Part shown: piece by piece, positions 15,001 to 25,562 of the stretch
Layout: each line of letters opens with the position of its first letter
Position numbering within the stretch: the stretch's first letter is position 1
NCBI RefSeq assembly: GCF_001900245.1
Contig: NZ_CP017813.1
Coordinates: forward strand, 372,001 to 436,000
Direction of reading: 5' to 3'
Source of the DNA: Mycoplasmopsis pullorum
Lineage (GTDB): Bacteria; Bacillota_I; Bacilli_A; Mycoplasmatales; Metamycoplasmataceae
Length of the DNA: 64,000 bases
Notes under the pieces: model-generated
Database searches by the model: none
What the model was told of the DNA's origin: nothing
What the model saw: the letters and a program-made list of their open reading frames with translations, nothing else
Made by a program: the position numbers and the translations under genes

Positions 15001-16721
15001 GTGAACCAATTGATTGAGCTACAATTAACGATCAAATCGATCAATTAATCGCTAAAACCAAAACAGATATGACTAACTTAACTCAAGAAGCTCAAGATAA
15101 TTTAGATCAAGCTAAAGAATCAGCTTTAACATACTTAGATGATTTAAGCAGCTTAAATAATGCTCAATTAGATAATTTTAAAGATCAAATTAATACTGCT
15201 AACTTAATCACAGATGCTTCAGATTCAATCGAAAGCATTAAAGAAATTGCAAATACATTGAATGATTTAATGTCAAAATTAAATGATTACATTGAAAATG
15301 TGGTTGAATCAGCAAATAATGCTGATCCTCGCACAAGTGTTAACTATATTAATGCAGATCAAGAATTAAAAGATAATTTTGATGCTTCATATGTAAATGC
15401 AACAACATTAGTTGATAAAGAATTAGGTGCAAATCTTAATTTTGATGAAACTAATGATGTGTACTTGAAACTTAAAAAAGATTTCGAAGCACTTAATGGT
15501 GAACAAAACAAACGCTTAAATGCAGCGGAATTAGAAAAATTAGTCAATGAAGCAAGTGAGTTTATGCAAAAAGCTCCTTACACTACTTCGAATCCAGAAA
15601 AACAAAATACTTATAATGTTGCAATTGAAGATGGTAAAAAAGTTCTTGAAAACCTTGAAAATGCAACAGTTGAAGAAATTCAAGAAGCAATTGATAAAAT
15701 CAAAGATGCAATCAAGCAAATTTATGACAATAAAGATGACTTGAAAAACATTGTTGATCAATTACCAAATCTTTCTGAGCAAGAAAAAGAACATTTTAAA
15801 GATCTAATTCAAAATGAAGAAGATCCAGTTAAACGTGATGAAATTCTACGTGAAGCTCAAAAAATCAGCGATCAAAAACAAGAATTAATTAATTTAATTA
15901 ATGAACAACCTAATTTATCTGATGCAGATAAAGAACAATTAAGAGATAAAGTTGTAAATGCTGACTCAAGTCAAGAAAATTGATATGACAAACTTAAAGA
16001 TAACATTAATAAAGCTAATGACTTAATTAAGAAATCAGTTGATAAAATTAGTAACCATACTTTAAATAATGAGCAGTTAGACCAATTAATCAAAGATCTT
16101 GCCGATGCTGGTGTAACAAATCCAGATTATGACAAGATTGTCGATGGATTGAAAAAATACAATGACTTAACAAATGCATTAACTAACTACCGTAATTCAC
16201 ATGTTCTTGATGAAAATTACCAAGATCTAAAAGATGCTTTAGTTGCTGCAATTAACGACACAGTCGATTTTGCAGTTACACACGAAGAATTAAGCAAATT
16301 AAAAGATCAATTAGTTTCTCAAAAAGAACAATTGAATGAAGTTGCTAACGGTGAAATGAATTTAGTTGATTCATTAATTAATAAAGATCAAAGTAAGTTT
16401 GATGAAGCGTTAAATTCAATTAATAAAATTATTTCAGATAAATATAGTGAATTTAACAAAGAATTAAAGGATAAAAACTACTTTCAAATTACCAATAAAC
16501 CTGCTTCGCAAATTAGTGAAAATGATATTAATTTAATTAATAGCATTGAACAAAAAGATGCTTCCGAAGTAATCTACAGTGCACTACAAGAAGCATTAAA
16601 AACAGAATCAAAAGCAGATAATTTAAGTATTTTCTGATGAATTTTACTTGGATTATTTACCGCAGGAATTGGTCCTAGCATTTACTTTCTTGCTAAAAAG
16701 TCGAAAAAAGACGAAGAATAA
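3..16721 (+). CDS. Giant GA/FIVAR-repeat surface protein, copy 1 (5' end outside window)
   Basis: The frame is open from the first codon to TAA at 16719-16721 if UGA is Trp, giving at least 5,572 residues; the start is missing. The visible N-terminal ~850 residues are Trp/Tyr/Asn-rich and include a DYEKL...WLTKAQ segment also present in the paralogue at 33.8-48.5 kb. Two lipoprotein-17-like domains follow (about 2570-2760 and 2880-3130). The rest alternates FIVAR-like units (YxLAD..K..YD.AL..A..LL) and GA-like three-helix units (LNGD..L..IDxLxxLxxxQKxxLK..I). A conserved KW(N/T/H)LL step recurs, its Trp always TGA. The C-terminus is a hydrophobic segment (about 16635-16695) followed by a KKSKKDEE tail, a membrane anchor. 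GA-FIVAR arrays are known from staphylococcal Ebh, which binds matrix and albumin; an adhesive or shielding surface role is inferred. It ends at a terminator before an insertion sequence. Confidence 0.9.
3666..5921 (+). repeat. Tandem duplication, unit 1,128 bp, inside giant copy 1
   Basis: The module beginning with the TRLHNQIDAL sequence occurs at about 3666 and again at about 4794, an offset of exactly 1,128 bp (376 codons), so the frame is kept. The two units have diverged clearly. The paralogue on the - strand has only one equivalent unit (about 42.7-43.8 kb). Unit boundaries are arbitrary within the periodic array. Confidence 0.7.
5931..10316 (+). repeat. Tandem duplication, unit 2,193 bp, inside giant copy 1
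   Basis: Landmarks recur with an offset of exactly 2,193 bp (731 codons): the LNGD.KL step at 5931 and 8124, and the INQLDGK.QALRDEINAY segment at about 6321 and 8514. The paralogue has one such unit (about 40.4-42.6 kb). Together with the 1,128-bp duplication this accounts for the ~3.3 kb by which copy 1 is longer between the shared DYEKL segment and the stop. Confidence 0.75.
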
Positions 16722-16773
16722 AAACTAATTTACAAAACAAAAAGTTGAATAGCAATATTCAGCTTTTTTTGCG
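9780..16773 (+). repeat. Arm 1 of a ~7-kb inverted repeat
   Basis: The last ~6.9 kb of giant copy 1, plus about 50 bp beyond its stop including the terminator, matches 33792-40783 on the opposite strand. From a shared Leu codon to the end of the stop the lengths are 6,921 and 6,919 bp. Protein identity over the last 162 residues of the main ORF segment is about 94% by eye (10 differences). Similarity ends after the terminator T-run (gcgcac here, gtgcaa in the other arm). Confidence 0.85.
16743..16770 (+). terminator. Terminator of giant copy 1
   Basis: A 9-bp stem with one G-T pair (AGTTGAATA / TATTCAGCT) and a 4-nt loop is followed by a T7 run. It is repeated after the paralogue at 33794-33822. 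The opposite flank also has an A-run, so it may act in both directions. Confidence 0.75.
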
Positions 16774-16806
16774 CACCTAAGTTTGACACTTTTCCTGCAT
16801 TTCTCA

Positions 16807-16823
16807 CCCTGAGTTTCCAAGTT
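16807..16823 (+). repeat. IS left terminal inverted repeat
   Basis: CCCTGAGTTTCCAAGTT, the exact reverse complement of 18644-18660. Confidence 0.85.
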
Positions 16824-16850
16824 GAGCCATATAATTGGCTCATTTTTTTT
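16824..16850 (+). terminator. IS-internal terminator shielding the transposase
   Basis: GAGCC / GGCTC stem with an AT-rich loop followed by T8, directly inside the left repeat. Its place suggests it stops read-in from the giant gene, a usual arrangement in insertion sequences. Confidence 0.65.
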
Positions 16851-16921
16851 ACACATATATCATAGATATATGAATAAATAAAAAAATTCATTTTTTTACT
16901 TACATTACACACATAAAATGA

Positions 16922-16927
16922 TATAAT
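16922..16927 (+). promoter_or_regulatory. Transposase -10 box, leaderless start
   Basis: A perfect TATAAT lies 6 nt before the ATG at 16934 with no Shine-Dalgarno sequence. Transcription would begin at or next to the start codon. The -35 region (about 16895-16905) is weak. Confidence 0.5.
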
Positions 16928-16933
16928 AAGTGT

Positions 16934-18567
16934 ATGAACTACAATCTATGCAAGAAAAAGCAAAATGGAAAATATTATTTAGTTTTAGCTATTTCAAAAG
17001 GTTTTAAAAAAGGTTACGGTAGTCAAATCGGTTTAGGCTATTGAGAAGATATAAAAGAAAAATATTCATTATCCTCTATTGAGGATATTCAAAGAAATCG
17101 CAAGTGAAGTAAAATTGATGTTAATTTGGATAAGCAAAGTGCAAAAGAAGAGTTTTTCAAATTACTAAAACCTAATTCAGTAAAAACGAGCATTCAAAAT
17201 ATTGGTATCGATTTAATTTACAAAATCATTAAAGAACTAGATTTGTTTTCAGCGTTACCAAAAAGCAAACATAAATCTTTAGAAGAGGTTTTAGAATTTT
17301 TTATAGCCACAAGAATTATTTTGCCAAGAAGCTATATGTCGCAATACAAAAATAAGAATGACTTCATAAACGATATTAATGTTAAAAAAACATCAATTTA
17401 CAACTACCTTGATGTTATTTTAGAAAACAAAGATTCAGTTTTAGTAAACCTTTTTAACAAAATAAATGAATTAACTAACCGTAATAATGAAATTATTCAT
17501 TTTGATAATACAACTGTTTATTTTGAAAGCTTCACACGAAAAGGTATCAGAAAAAACGGATTTTCAAAAGATGGAAAACATAATGAAGATCAGGTGGTGA
17601 TTGCTATGGCTGTAGATTGAAACGGAATACCATTACACTATAAAGTTTTTCCAGGGAATACTGCGGATGGTAAAACAATGTTATCGTTTGTTTTAGAACT
17701 GCAATTTCTTTATAAAATAAACGACATTACAATAGTCGCTGATCGTGGAATTAATAATAATGCGAATTTGCGTTTTCTAGAACAAAAAGGTATTAAATAC
17801 ATATTCCAAAAAAGATTAGATACTTTAAGCAACGAGATGAAAAAATTTATTTTACAAGACGAAAACTATACTTTCAGAGATGATTTTTTCTGAAAAGAAC
17901 AAATGGTGGAATCTATATGAAACAAAAAGAGATTTAATGGCCAATACCGAAAATGATGTGTGTTTTTTAGTCCTGGTAAAAGAACACTAGACAAGTTAAA
18001 AAGAAACAATTTCATCGATAAACTAAATCAAAAAGCTATTAACGGAGAACTACATCTTAGTTCATTAGTTCCTGAATACAAAAAGAAATATATGGATATA
18101 AATGGTAAAACGGTCGACGAAATTAACTGAGAAAAATAAAGAAAAAGGAATCAGAGGATGGTTTTTATATTATTGAAACCAATATTCTTAACTTAACACC
18201 ATCAAGAGCTAATGAAATTTATAAAAGACAATGAAAAGTAGAAGAAAACTTTAGAACACTGAAATCTTCTTTACAAGTTAGACCTGTATTTGTACACAGC
18301 GAAAAACACATACTAGCACATCTTTTATTGTGTTTTATTGCTCTCGTTGTTTTAAAATATTCTCTTTACAAATTAAAAAATTATTATAAAAGCAACGGAG
18401 AAATACAAAGAGTGACTTTAGATCTATTTATTGATTCTTTAAGGATGATGACAATTACAAGAAAAGAAATTGATGGTAAAGTTGTTCAGGAAATAATAAA
18501 TGATTTAGATGAAAATCATAAAGAAAACATAAAAATTTACAAAGACTTTATTGCATGCATGACGTAA
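16934..18567 (+). pseudogene. IS1634-family transposase, frameshifted
   Basis: DDE transposase. The first frame runs from ATG 16934 to TAA 18137-18139; the rest continues in the next frame to TAA 18565-18567. The first catalytic Asp lies in HFDNTTVYFES, the second in TIVADRGINNN, both before the break. The YKRQWKVEENFRTLKS segment with the catalytic Glu, and the FIALVVLKYSL tail, lie after it. One missing A in the A-run near 18132-18136 explains the break: adding one A joins NWEK to KESEDGFYIIETN. The first product would lack the catalytic Glu. Alternatives are a sequencing error in the A-run or frameshifting during expression, for which I see no dedicated signal. Several internal TGA codons are Trp. 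Confidence 0.85.
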
Positions 18568-18595
18568 TTCTATGTGTGTAATTTTAATTACGAAA

Positions 18596-18633
18596 AAACA
18601 AATACGCCTATATAGTAGACGTATTTGTTTTTT
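18596..18633 (+). terminator. Transposase terminator
   Basis: AAACAAATACG / CGTATTTGTTT, an 11-bp perfect stem with a 13-nt loop and a following T-run, just inside the right end of the insertion sequence. Confidence 0.75.
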
Positions 18634-18643
18634 ATACTTGAGT

Positions 18644-18660
18644 AACTTGGAAACTCAGGG
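18644..18660 (+). repeat. IS right terminal inverted repeat
   Basis: AACTTGGAAACTCAGGG, the exact reverse complement of 16807-16823. Confidence 0.85.
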
Positions 18661-19030
18661 TTAAAAGTTGTTAATTTTAAACTGCTCACGCCACTCCTTT
18701 TATTTAAAATTTTATCTAACCTAAGTTGGTTTATAAATTAAAGTCTAAGGCTGTGACATTTTGTTTAATATTTAATACGTAGAAAACTTGGTACTTTTTT
18801 AATTAAAACTATTAATTTTGTCTATAATTTTTACCTATCTAGTCATTTCTCTAGATAACTTATATACTAGCAGCAGGGATTACAGTCTAATTTTATTAGA
18901 TTTAAAATCTCACACTGGTGCGGCCGAGTTCCATACGCATACCTAAGTGATACGGTCTTTTATGTGAGTACTTGTAGTATCATAACGCAATCCGAACTCC
19001 AAAAAAGGCGCTTACAAAAGCGTCTTTTTT
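18661..19030 (+). other. Unassigned gene-free stretch, possible structured RNA gene
   Basis: No plausible ORF is present. The segment about 18890-19000 is clearly more GC-rich than the surrounding spacers. It holds several possible helices: TATCTAG/CTAGATA at about 18836-18858, GTCTAAT/ATTAGAT at about 18889-18905, TCTCACA pairing TGTGAG (18908 region with 18961 region), and GTGATAC pairing GTATCAT enclosing the latter. It ends in a good terminator (19001-19030). I looked for RNase P RNA (GAGGAAAGTCC), tmRNA, SRP RNA (GGAAGGNAGCAG), T-box and tRNA signatures and found none. It may be a non-coding RNA on either strand or a decayed region; no identity is offered. Confidence 0.35.
19001..19030 (+). 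terminator. Terminator at the end of the unassigned stretch
   Basis: GGCGCTT / AAGCGTC stem (one G-T pair) with A6 before and T6 after, so it can work in both directions. Confidence 0.6.
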
Positions 19031-19074
19031 CGTGTCATTTTGCTCCTAAAGCTCTTAATTACCGCAAAAGTGCA

Positions 19075-19103
19075 AAATAAAAGTCTCACGTGTGTGAGAC
19101 TCT
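19075..19103 (-). terminator. tig: tig terminator
   Basis: AGTCTCAC gtgt GTGAGACT, an 8-bp perfect stem just after the tig stop, followed on the - strand by a T-rich run. Confidence 0.7.
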
Positions 19104-19110
19104 ATTTTAT

Positions 19111-20403
19111 CTATTTTTTAGTTCCTAATTCTTGAATTAATTTATCAACAAAAGTATCTTCGCTTAAACGTGAAACGATTGCGTTTTCTTGAATAAATCC
19201 TTTAATCATGTTAACATCCATGTTGTAAAGTTTTGCAATTCTTTCGTATTCAGCTTCAATTGCTTTAGCAGCAACAGGTTCAGGTTTGAATCTGTTTTTT
19301 AATTCATTGTAAACAAATGCTTTTGATAATTCAGCAATTGCTGCTTTTTTCATTTCTTCATGAATATCTTCTTCACTTGATTTTGTTACAGCTAAATATT
19401 CATGTCTTTTAATACCTTGTTGTTTTAATGTTTGGTTGAAGTTGTTGTTTAATTCAGTAACTTTTGATTCAACGATTCTATCGTTAATATTAAATGGATT
19501 TTTAGCAATAATTTCATCAATTAATTCACTTAAGAATTTGCTTTTAGCTTGTTCGCTTAATCTTTGTTTTACAATATCAGCTAATGCATTTCTTAATTCT
19601 TCAACTGTTTTAACATTTGGAATTCCGAATAAGAATACATTTTCTTCTGTTAATTCAGGAATATCAAGTTTACTAATTGAGTGAATTTTTACTTGGAATA
19701 CTGCTTCTTTGTTTCTAAAATCTTTTACGTAGTATTCAGCAGGGAATGTTACAACTACATCACCTTCTCATCCAGCTGCTTTACCAACTAATTGGTCTTC
19801 AAAACCTGGAATAAATTGACCTGAACCAAGGGTTAATTCGAATTTTTCAGCTTCTCCACCTTCGAAAGCTTCATCATTGATAAATCCTTTAAAGTCAATT
19901 AATACAACATCACCTAAAGCTGCTTCACCTTCTTTAGGTAACATAACTGATTGTTTTGATAAGGTTTCTTTAACCATATCATCAACCATAGATTCTTTGA
20001 ATTTTTCAACTTTGTATTTTGTTTTTAAATTATCAAGTTTAATTTGAGATAAATTAACCATTAATGGATAAACAAATTCAAAACTTAATTCTTCTTCGCT
20101 AATTTTTGTAGGTACTAAATCAGGACGATCAAAAATTCTTTCTTTAGTTTCTAATGCTACATTTGTTGCTTCAGCGATGTATTTCGAACTAATTGAATTT
20201 AAAGCACGATCTAAAACTTGGATTGGAGAAATGTTTTTTTCTGCAATATGACTAGGTACTTTACCTTTTCTAAATCCTTTAACTTTAACTTGTTTTAAAA
20301 GAGCTTTTTTAGCATCTTCTTGTGCTTTTGCTCATTCTTCCTTAGATACATTTACAGCAACTTTAATTTGTTGTAATTTATCATCTTTTAACGCTTTTAA
20401 CAT
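19111..20403 (-). CDS. tig: Trigger factor (ribosome-associated chaperone / prolyl isomerase)
   Basis: 430 aa. Trigger factor docks at the ribosome exit tunnel and shields nascent chains. The N-terminal domain carries the ribosome-binding signature GFRKGKVP near residue 45. An FKBP-like isomerase domain follows at about residues 145-235 (VLIDFKGFINDEAF, FIPGFEDQLVG), then the helical C-terminal chaperone domain. The ATG is set by AAAAGGAG eight bases upstream. Two Trp codons are TGA. It is the last gene of the - strand run, 72 bp after glyA, with its own terminator. Confidence 0.95.
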
Positions 20404-20475
20404 AATACTCCTTTTCATTTGTTATATTTATAATAAATTTTATCGTATTTTGAATTTTTTACACCTAAATAAATG

Positions 20476-21744
20476 CTATAAATAGCTTTTTTTAATTGGA
20501 AATTCACGAGTTCAGTCAAGAACTTGAGCACGCAATTCTTTTTTCTTTGCTTGTGCGTTTTCATCATCAGAACTTAAAAAATCATAGTTTTTAAGTACGT
20601 AGTGAATAAAATCTGCTAATTCCACTCACTTATTAAAATCACGTGATGTCATCGCTGCACTTCCAAGTCTTAATCCACTTCCTAAAGTAGGTGATAACGT
20701 ATCAAAAGGTATTGTATTTTTATTAGTTGTAATATTTAATTCTTCTAAAATAACTTCAGCCTGTTTACCATTAATACCATAAGTTTTTCACACATCAATT
20801 AAAAATAAATGGTTATCAGTTCCACCTGAGACAATTGTTGCACCAAGCTCTTTAAAACGCTCGCAGAATGTGTGAGCATTTGCTACTACGCTAGCACCAT
20901 ATTGTTTAAACATTGGTGTGAGAGCTTCATAAAAAGCGATTGCTTTACCAGCAATTGCGTGGAATAATGGTCCACCTTGGTAACCGGGGAAAACTCAACG
21001 ATTTACTTTTTTTGCTATTTCTTCATCATTAGTCATAATCACCGCTCCACGTGCACCACGTAATGTCTTATGTGTTGTTGTGGTAATAACATCAGCGTAT
21101 CCAACTGGACTTGGATGAACTCCAGCTGCAATTAGACCAGCAATATGTGCAATATCAGCTAATAATTTAGCTCCAACTTTGTCCGCAATAGCTCTAAAAC
21201 GAGCAAAATCAATAAAACGTGAGTAGGCAGAGTAGCCACAAATAATTAAGTCAGGTTTCTCTTTAAGTGCTAATTCTTCAATTGCTTCATAATCTAGATG
21301 TCCCTCTTGGTTTAATTCGTATGAAACACTGTTATAGAAAATTCCGCTAAAGCTGATTTTGTATCCGTGTGTTAAGTGTCCACCGCAATTAAGTGAGAGT
21401 CCCATTATTTTGCCACCACTTGGGACAACTGAAGCAATCGCAGCAGCATTTGCAACACTCCCCGAGTAAGGTTGCACGTTTGCATATTTCACACCAAACA
21501 ATTCCTTTAGTCGCTCAATTGCCGCATTTTCCACAACATCCACATACTCACAAGAGCCATAGTATCTTTTACCTGGATATCCCTCACCATATTTGTTGGT
21601 CAAAACTGAACCTTGTGCAATTAAAACATCTTCACTTGTGTAGTTTTCAGATGCAATTAATTCGATGTGATCTTTTTGTCTTTGCAATTCATTATTAATA
21701 GCTGATTCGATTACTTTATCGTTTAATTTAACTTTTTGATACAT
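20476..21744 (-). CDS. glyA: Serine hydroxymethyltransferase
   Basis: 422 aa. PLP enzyme interconverting serine and glycine with transfer of the one-carbon unit to tetrahydrofolate. Visible features are the N-terminal [12 protein letters not shown] and the PLP-lysine motif [21 protein letters not shown] precedes the ATG. Two Trp codons are TGA and the stop is TAG. It begins 18 bp after pheT. With folD nearby the region supplies one-carbon folate metabolism. Confidence 0.95.
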
Positions 21745-21762
21745 CGCTAACTCCTTTATTTA

Positions 21763-23943
21763 TTACTTATTGAATTGTTCATTTAATTGTGCAATTGCTT
21801 GATCATCCCCTAAAATTCTCAGAGTAACATTTTTATTTTCATCTTTATAGTAAGTGTCCACTAACTTAATTGAATACACACCACATACTTGTTCAATTAC
21901 ACTGATATATTTTTCAATATAATCGCGTTTTGCAAGCGTAAATGTTAAATCGATTGATTTTAAAGGTTGATACTCTTGTTCTTTGTGTTCAATTGTAGTA
22001 ACTGAATTTACTCTGTCTAAAATAACTTCAGCATAAAATGCATTAGTAGTGTCCAACTGAGGATGAATTTTACCAATTCAACCAATTAATTGCTCATCTT
22101 GATAAATTAGAGCTGAAACGTTTGGATGAATTAATGCATTATCTTTTAAAGGTACAAATTTTAAATTATTAACTTTTAAAAAGTTAACCAAGTCTTGTTG
22201 AATTTGAACAAAATCATTGGTTGTCGAAGCTAAAATCACAGCTTTTAAACCGTCATTAATCATTCCAAATTCAAATAAGTTTAAATTAGTAATTTTACGT
22301 TTTTGATTGTATTCAATCACTTCTTGCATGCTAATTGCAAGTGAATTACGTACAACTTCTCTCTCTTTTGAAACGAAAGTTAATAACTCAACTGAATTTG
22401 CAAAATTAAATGGATTAAATGTGTTCTTGTCTTTTGAAACTAATGAGAAAGTGCGAATTTCATTGTAACCAGCTGACATTAATAAATCTTTATCAATATT
22501 TCTTTTAACTGTTTTTAAAGGTTTAATATCTGGTTGAGTTGGTTGGAAATTATCATATGAGTAAAATCTAAAAATTTCTTCAATAATATCCTCAAAAAGT
22601 ACTACATCATAACGGTAATTTGGTACTAAAATTCTTTGTTTGTCAAATTCAAAACCAAGTTTACTTAATTGTGCGATTGCTCCATCAAAAACTTCTAAAT
22701 TATTTAAACCTGAGTATAAACCAATTTTATAGTCGTTTTGAGCAATTTCGCGTTTAGCAGGTGTTGCTTGATAATTAATAAATTGTGATACTTGTGAGTG
22801 ATTTTGAATTAAACTCTTTAAGAAATGTAAACCTAAATTTGCAACTTCTTGAGTAATTTTACGTGAAGCTTGATTTGCAGAGTTAGAATGAATCTTAATT
22901 TCTTTAGCACCGTGACGCACTAGTTGCGAATCAAAAATACCAATTTCAAAAACCACATCTTGGTCCCCTTCAGATGCTTTTGATTTTTCTAATCCCATAA
23001 CTGAGGCGATTGAAATAGGTCCATTTGAATCTATAATTGCTAAAACTTGGTCAACTTGAACTTCTTTATTACCTAAAATTTCAACGCTACCACTATATAA
23101 TTGTGTCGTAATTTGATTTGTGATTTTATTTTTTGAGTAAACGTGAGCAGGTGCACCAGTAATTAATAAACAAAGGTTGGTTAAATTAATTGGATAAGCA
23201 AAATTTGAATTAATCCCATGTCTTGCTAAAAGCAATTTATCTTCTCAAGAAATATTAACATTTTCTAAATTCTTTGCTTCAAAGAATGTTAGTGACTCAG
23301 CAATTCCGTTGCTTGCTTGAATATCTGAGACAAAATCATTACGTAATTGTTCAGCAGAAAAAGGATAAACAAATTCTAAATCAAAATAAGCGGCTAGTTC
23401 ACGTGCAACAAAATAGTAAGAGTTTGCGTCATTACGGTTTGCGGTTAAACTAATTTCAATTAAGTAATCGTCTAAACCTAATTTTTGAACTGGATCATCT
23501 GATAAGTTTGCAAAATCATGTGGTAATCTTAAAATATGGTCACCATTATTATCGATTAATGAATGGTCGTATCCAATTTCATTTCATGCAGCAAACATCC
23601 CTTGTGATTCAATTCCTTTAAGTTTTTTTGACTCAAAGGTAAATCCGTCTTTAGTAGCTCCAACAGCAAAAAAAACTACAAAGTCACCAATTTTTAAAAC
23701 TGTGTCAGTTGTTTGAACAGTAGCGATTCCATCAGCATGTTCAACTTGTGCAACAGTTAAACGATCAGAATTTGGATTAGCTTCAATACTTTTAATATAA
23801 CCAAATTTCAATCCTGAAATATTTGCGAATTTTTTGTATTCTTCAACTTCAAAACCTAATTTATTTAAAGCTTTGACAGTTTCCTCAACTTCTAAATTTC
23901 GGTTTGCGAAAAATTTATTTAAATAATTTAAAGATAAAATCAT
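21763..23943 (-). CDS. pheT: Phenylalanyl-tRNA synthetase beta subunit
   Basis: 726 aa, beta subunit of the alpha2-beta2 enzyme that charges tRNA-Phe. Domain order fits the family: N-terminal EMAP/OB-type tRNA-binding domain (about 40-150, NPNSDRLTVAQVEH), B3/B4 editing region, B5 (about 390-460), catalytic-like module, and C-terminal ferredoxin-fold anticodon-binding domain (about 630-726). The editing region is unusual: the usual GQPLHAFD is GAPAHVYS and AGIMGG is ASVMGL. The ATG overlaps the ung stop by one base (TAATG), which suggests translational coupling. Confidence 0.95.
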
Positions 23944-24603
23944 TAATCCTCCTTATTTGTTGATCAATCAATTGGTGTTTCTTTGTGTGCAATTAAATAA
24001 TCATTAATTCGTTTAAAAATATGTTGATTTTCAAAATTTAATTTATATGAAAATGGACTTGGATGAGAAAAAAACATCACCTGTTCAGGTTTTAAATCTA
24101 AATGCAATTTTTGGACAGTTTCATGAGCTTTATTACCAAATAAACAAAAAAGAACATTTTTACTTTCTTTAGTAACAGCTAAAATTACTTCATTAGTAAA
24201 TTGTTGTCAACCAAATTTTTCATGTGAAAGTGGCATGTGCTCATTAACAGTCAAAATTGTGTTTAACAATAAAACCCCTTGCTTAGCTCAATTTTCAAGT
24301 GAATTGCTACTTAAATTTGCATCAGGATAATCTTTTTTAATTTCCTTGAAAATATTTGCTAATGATTTAGGGGTTTTATTAGCTTTAGAACTAAAAGCTA
24401 AACCATCTGCGTCTGCAGCATTAGGATAAGGATCTTGTGCGAGAATTACAACCTTAGTTTCATTAATTTGAAAATATTCAAAAGCACGAAAAATTTCAGT
24501 TTGATGTGGCAAAATATTATATTTTGCTCCAGCTTGTTCTAAACCTTTAATTATGTCTTGAAAATAAGGTTTTTTACCTTCGGCTTCTAAAATTCCTAAT
24601 CAA

Positions 24604-24614
<11 letters not shown>
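23943..24614 (-). CDS. ung: Uracil-DNA glycosylase, family 1
   Basis: 223 aa. Removes uracil from DNA, starting base-excision repair. The water-activating motif reads AQDPYPN (family GQDPYH), with the catalytic Asp kept and the usual His replaced by Pro. The HPSPFS motif with the catalytic His is near residue 187. The start overlaps pheS by 11 bases and the stop overlaps the pheT start by one, so the gene is wedged between the two PheRS subunit genes. The Trp codons, near the start (NSWLG) and elsewhere, are TGA. Confidence 0.93.
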
Positions 24615-25557
<943 letters not shown>

Positions 25558-25562
25558 TGTTC

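Larger units (their letters stand above)
16807..18660 (+). mobile_element. IS1634-family insertion sequence, 1,854 bp
   Basis: Perfect 17-bp terminal inverted repeats (CCCTGAGTTTCCAAGTT) bound a single transposase gene of IS1634 type. There is a terminator just inside the left end and another after the transposase. I found no convincing target duplication next to the ends; this family is known for long, variable duplications. It is inserted about 36 bp after the giant gene terminator. The transposase is frameshifted, so this copy looks unable to move on its own. Confidence 0.85.

Noticed and set aside
15547-15744. 65-aa Lys-rich ORF on the + strand, repeated at 34821-35018
   Set aside because: It is an out-of-frame shadow of the giant gene repeats, preserved only because the underlying protein is.
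3-16721. Appearance of a dozen separate ORFs or a decayed pseudogene in the first 16.7 kb
   Set aside because: All pieces are in one frame and separated only by TGA, which is Trp here; the KW(N/T/H)LL context of the TGA codons is conserved.
16770-18700. Long target-site duplication around the IS
   Set aside because: I compared the flanks next to both ends by eye and found no convincing repeat.
18661-19030. T-box, RNase P RNA, tmRNA, SRP RNA or 16S rRNA fragment (AGTTCGGATTG on the - strand)
   Set aside because: The defining motifs are missing; the 11-base rRNA-like match is too short to mean anything.
21393-21698. 101-aa His/Gln-rich ORF opposite glyA
   Set aside because: Antisense shadow of a well-conserved gene; no start signals.
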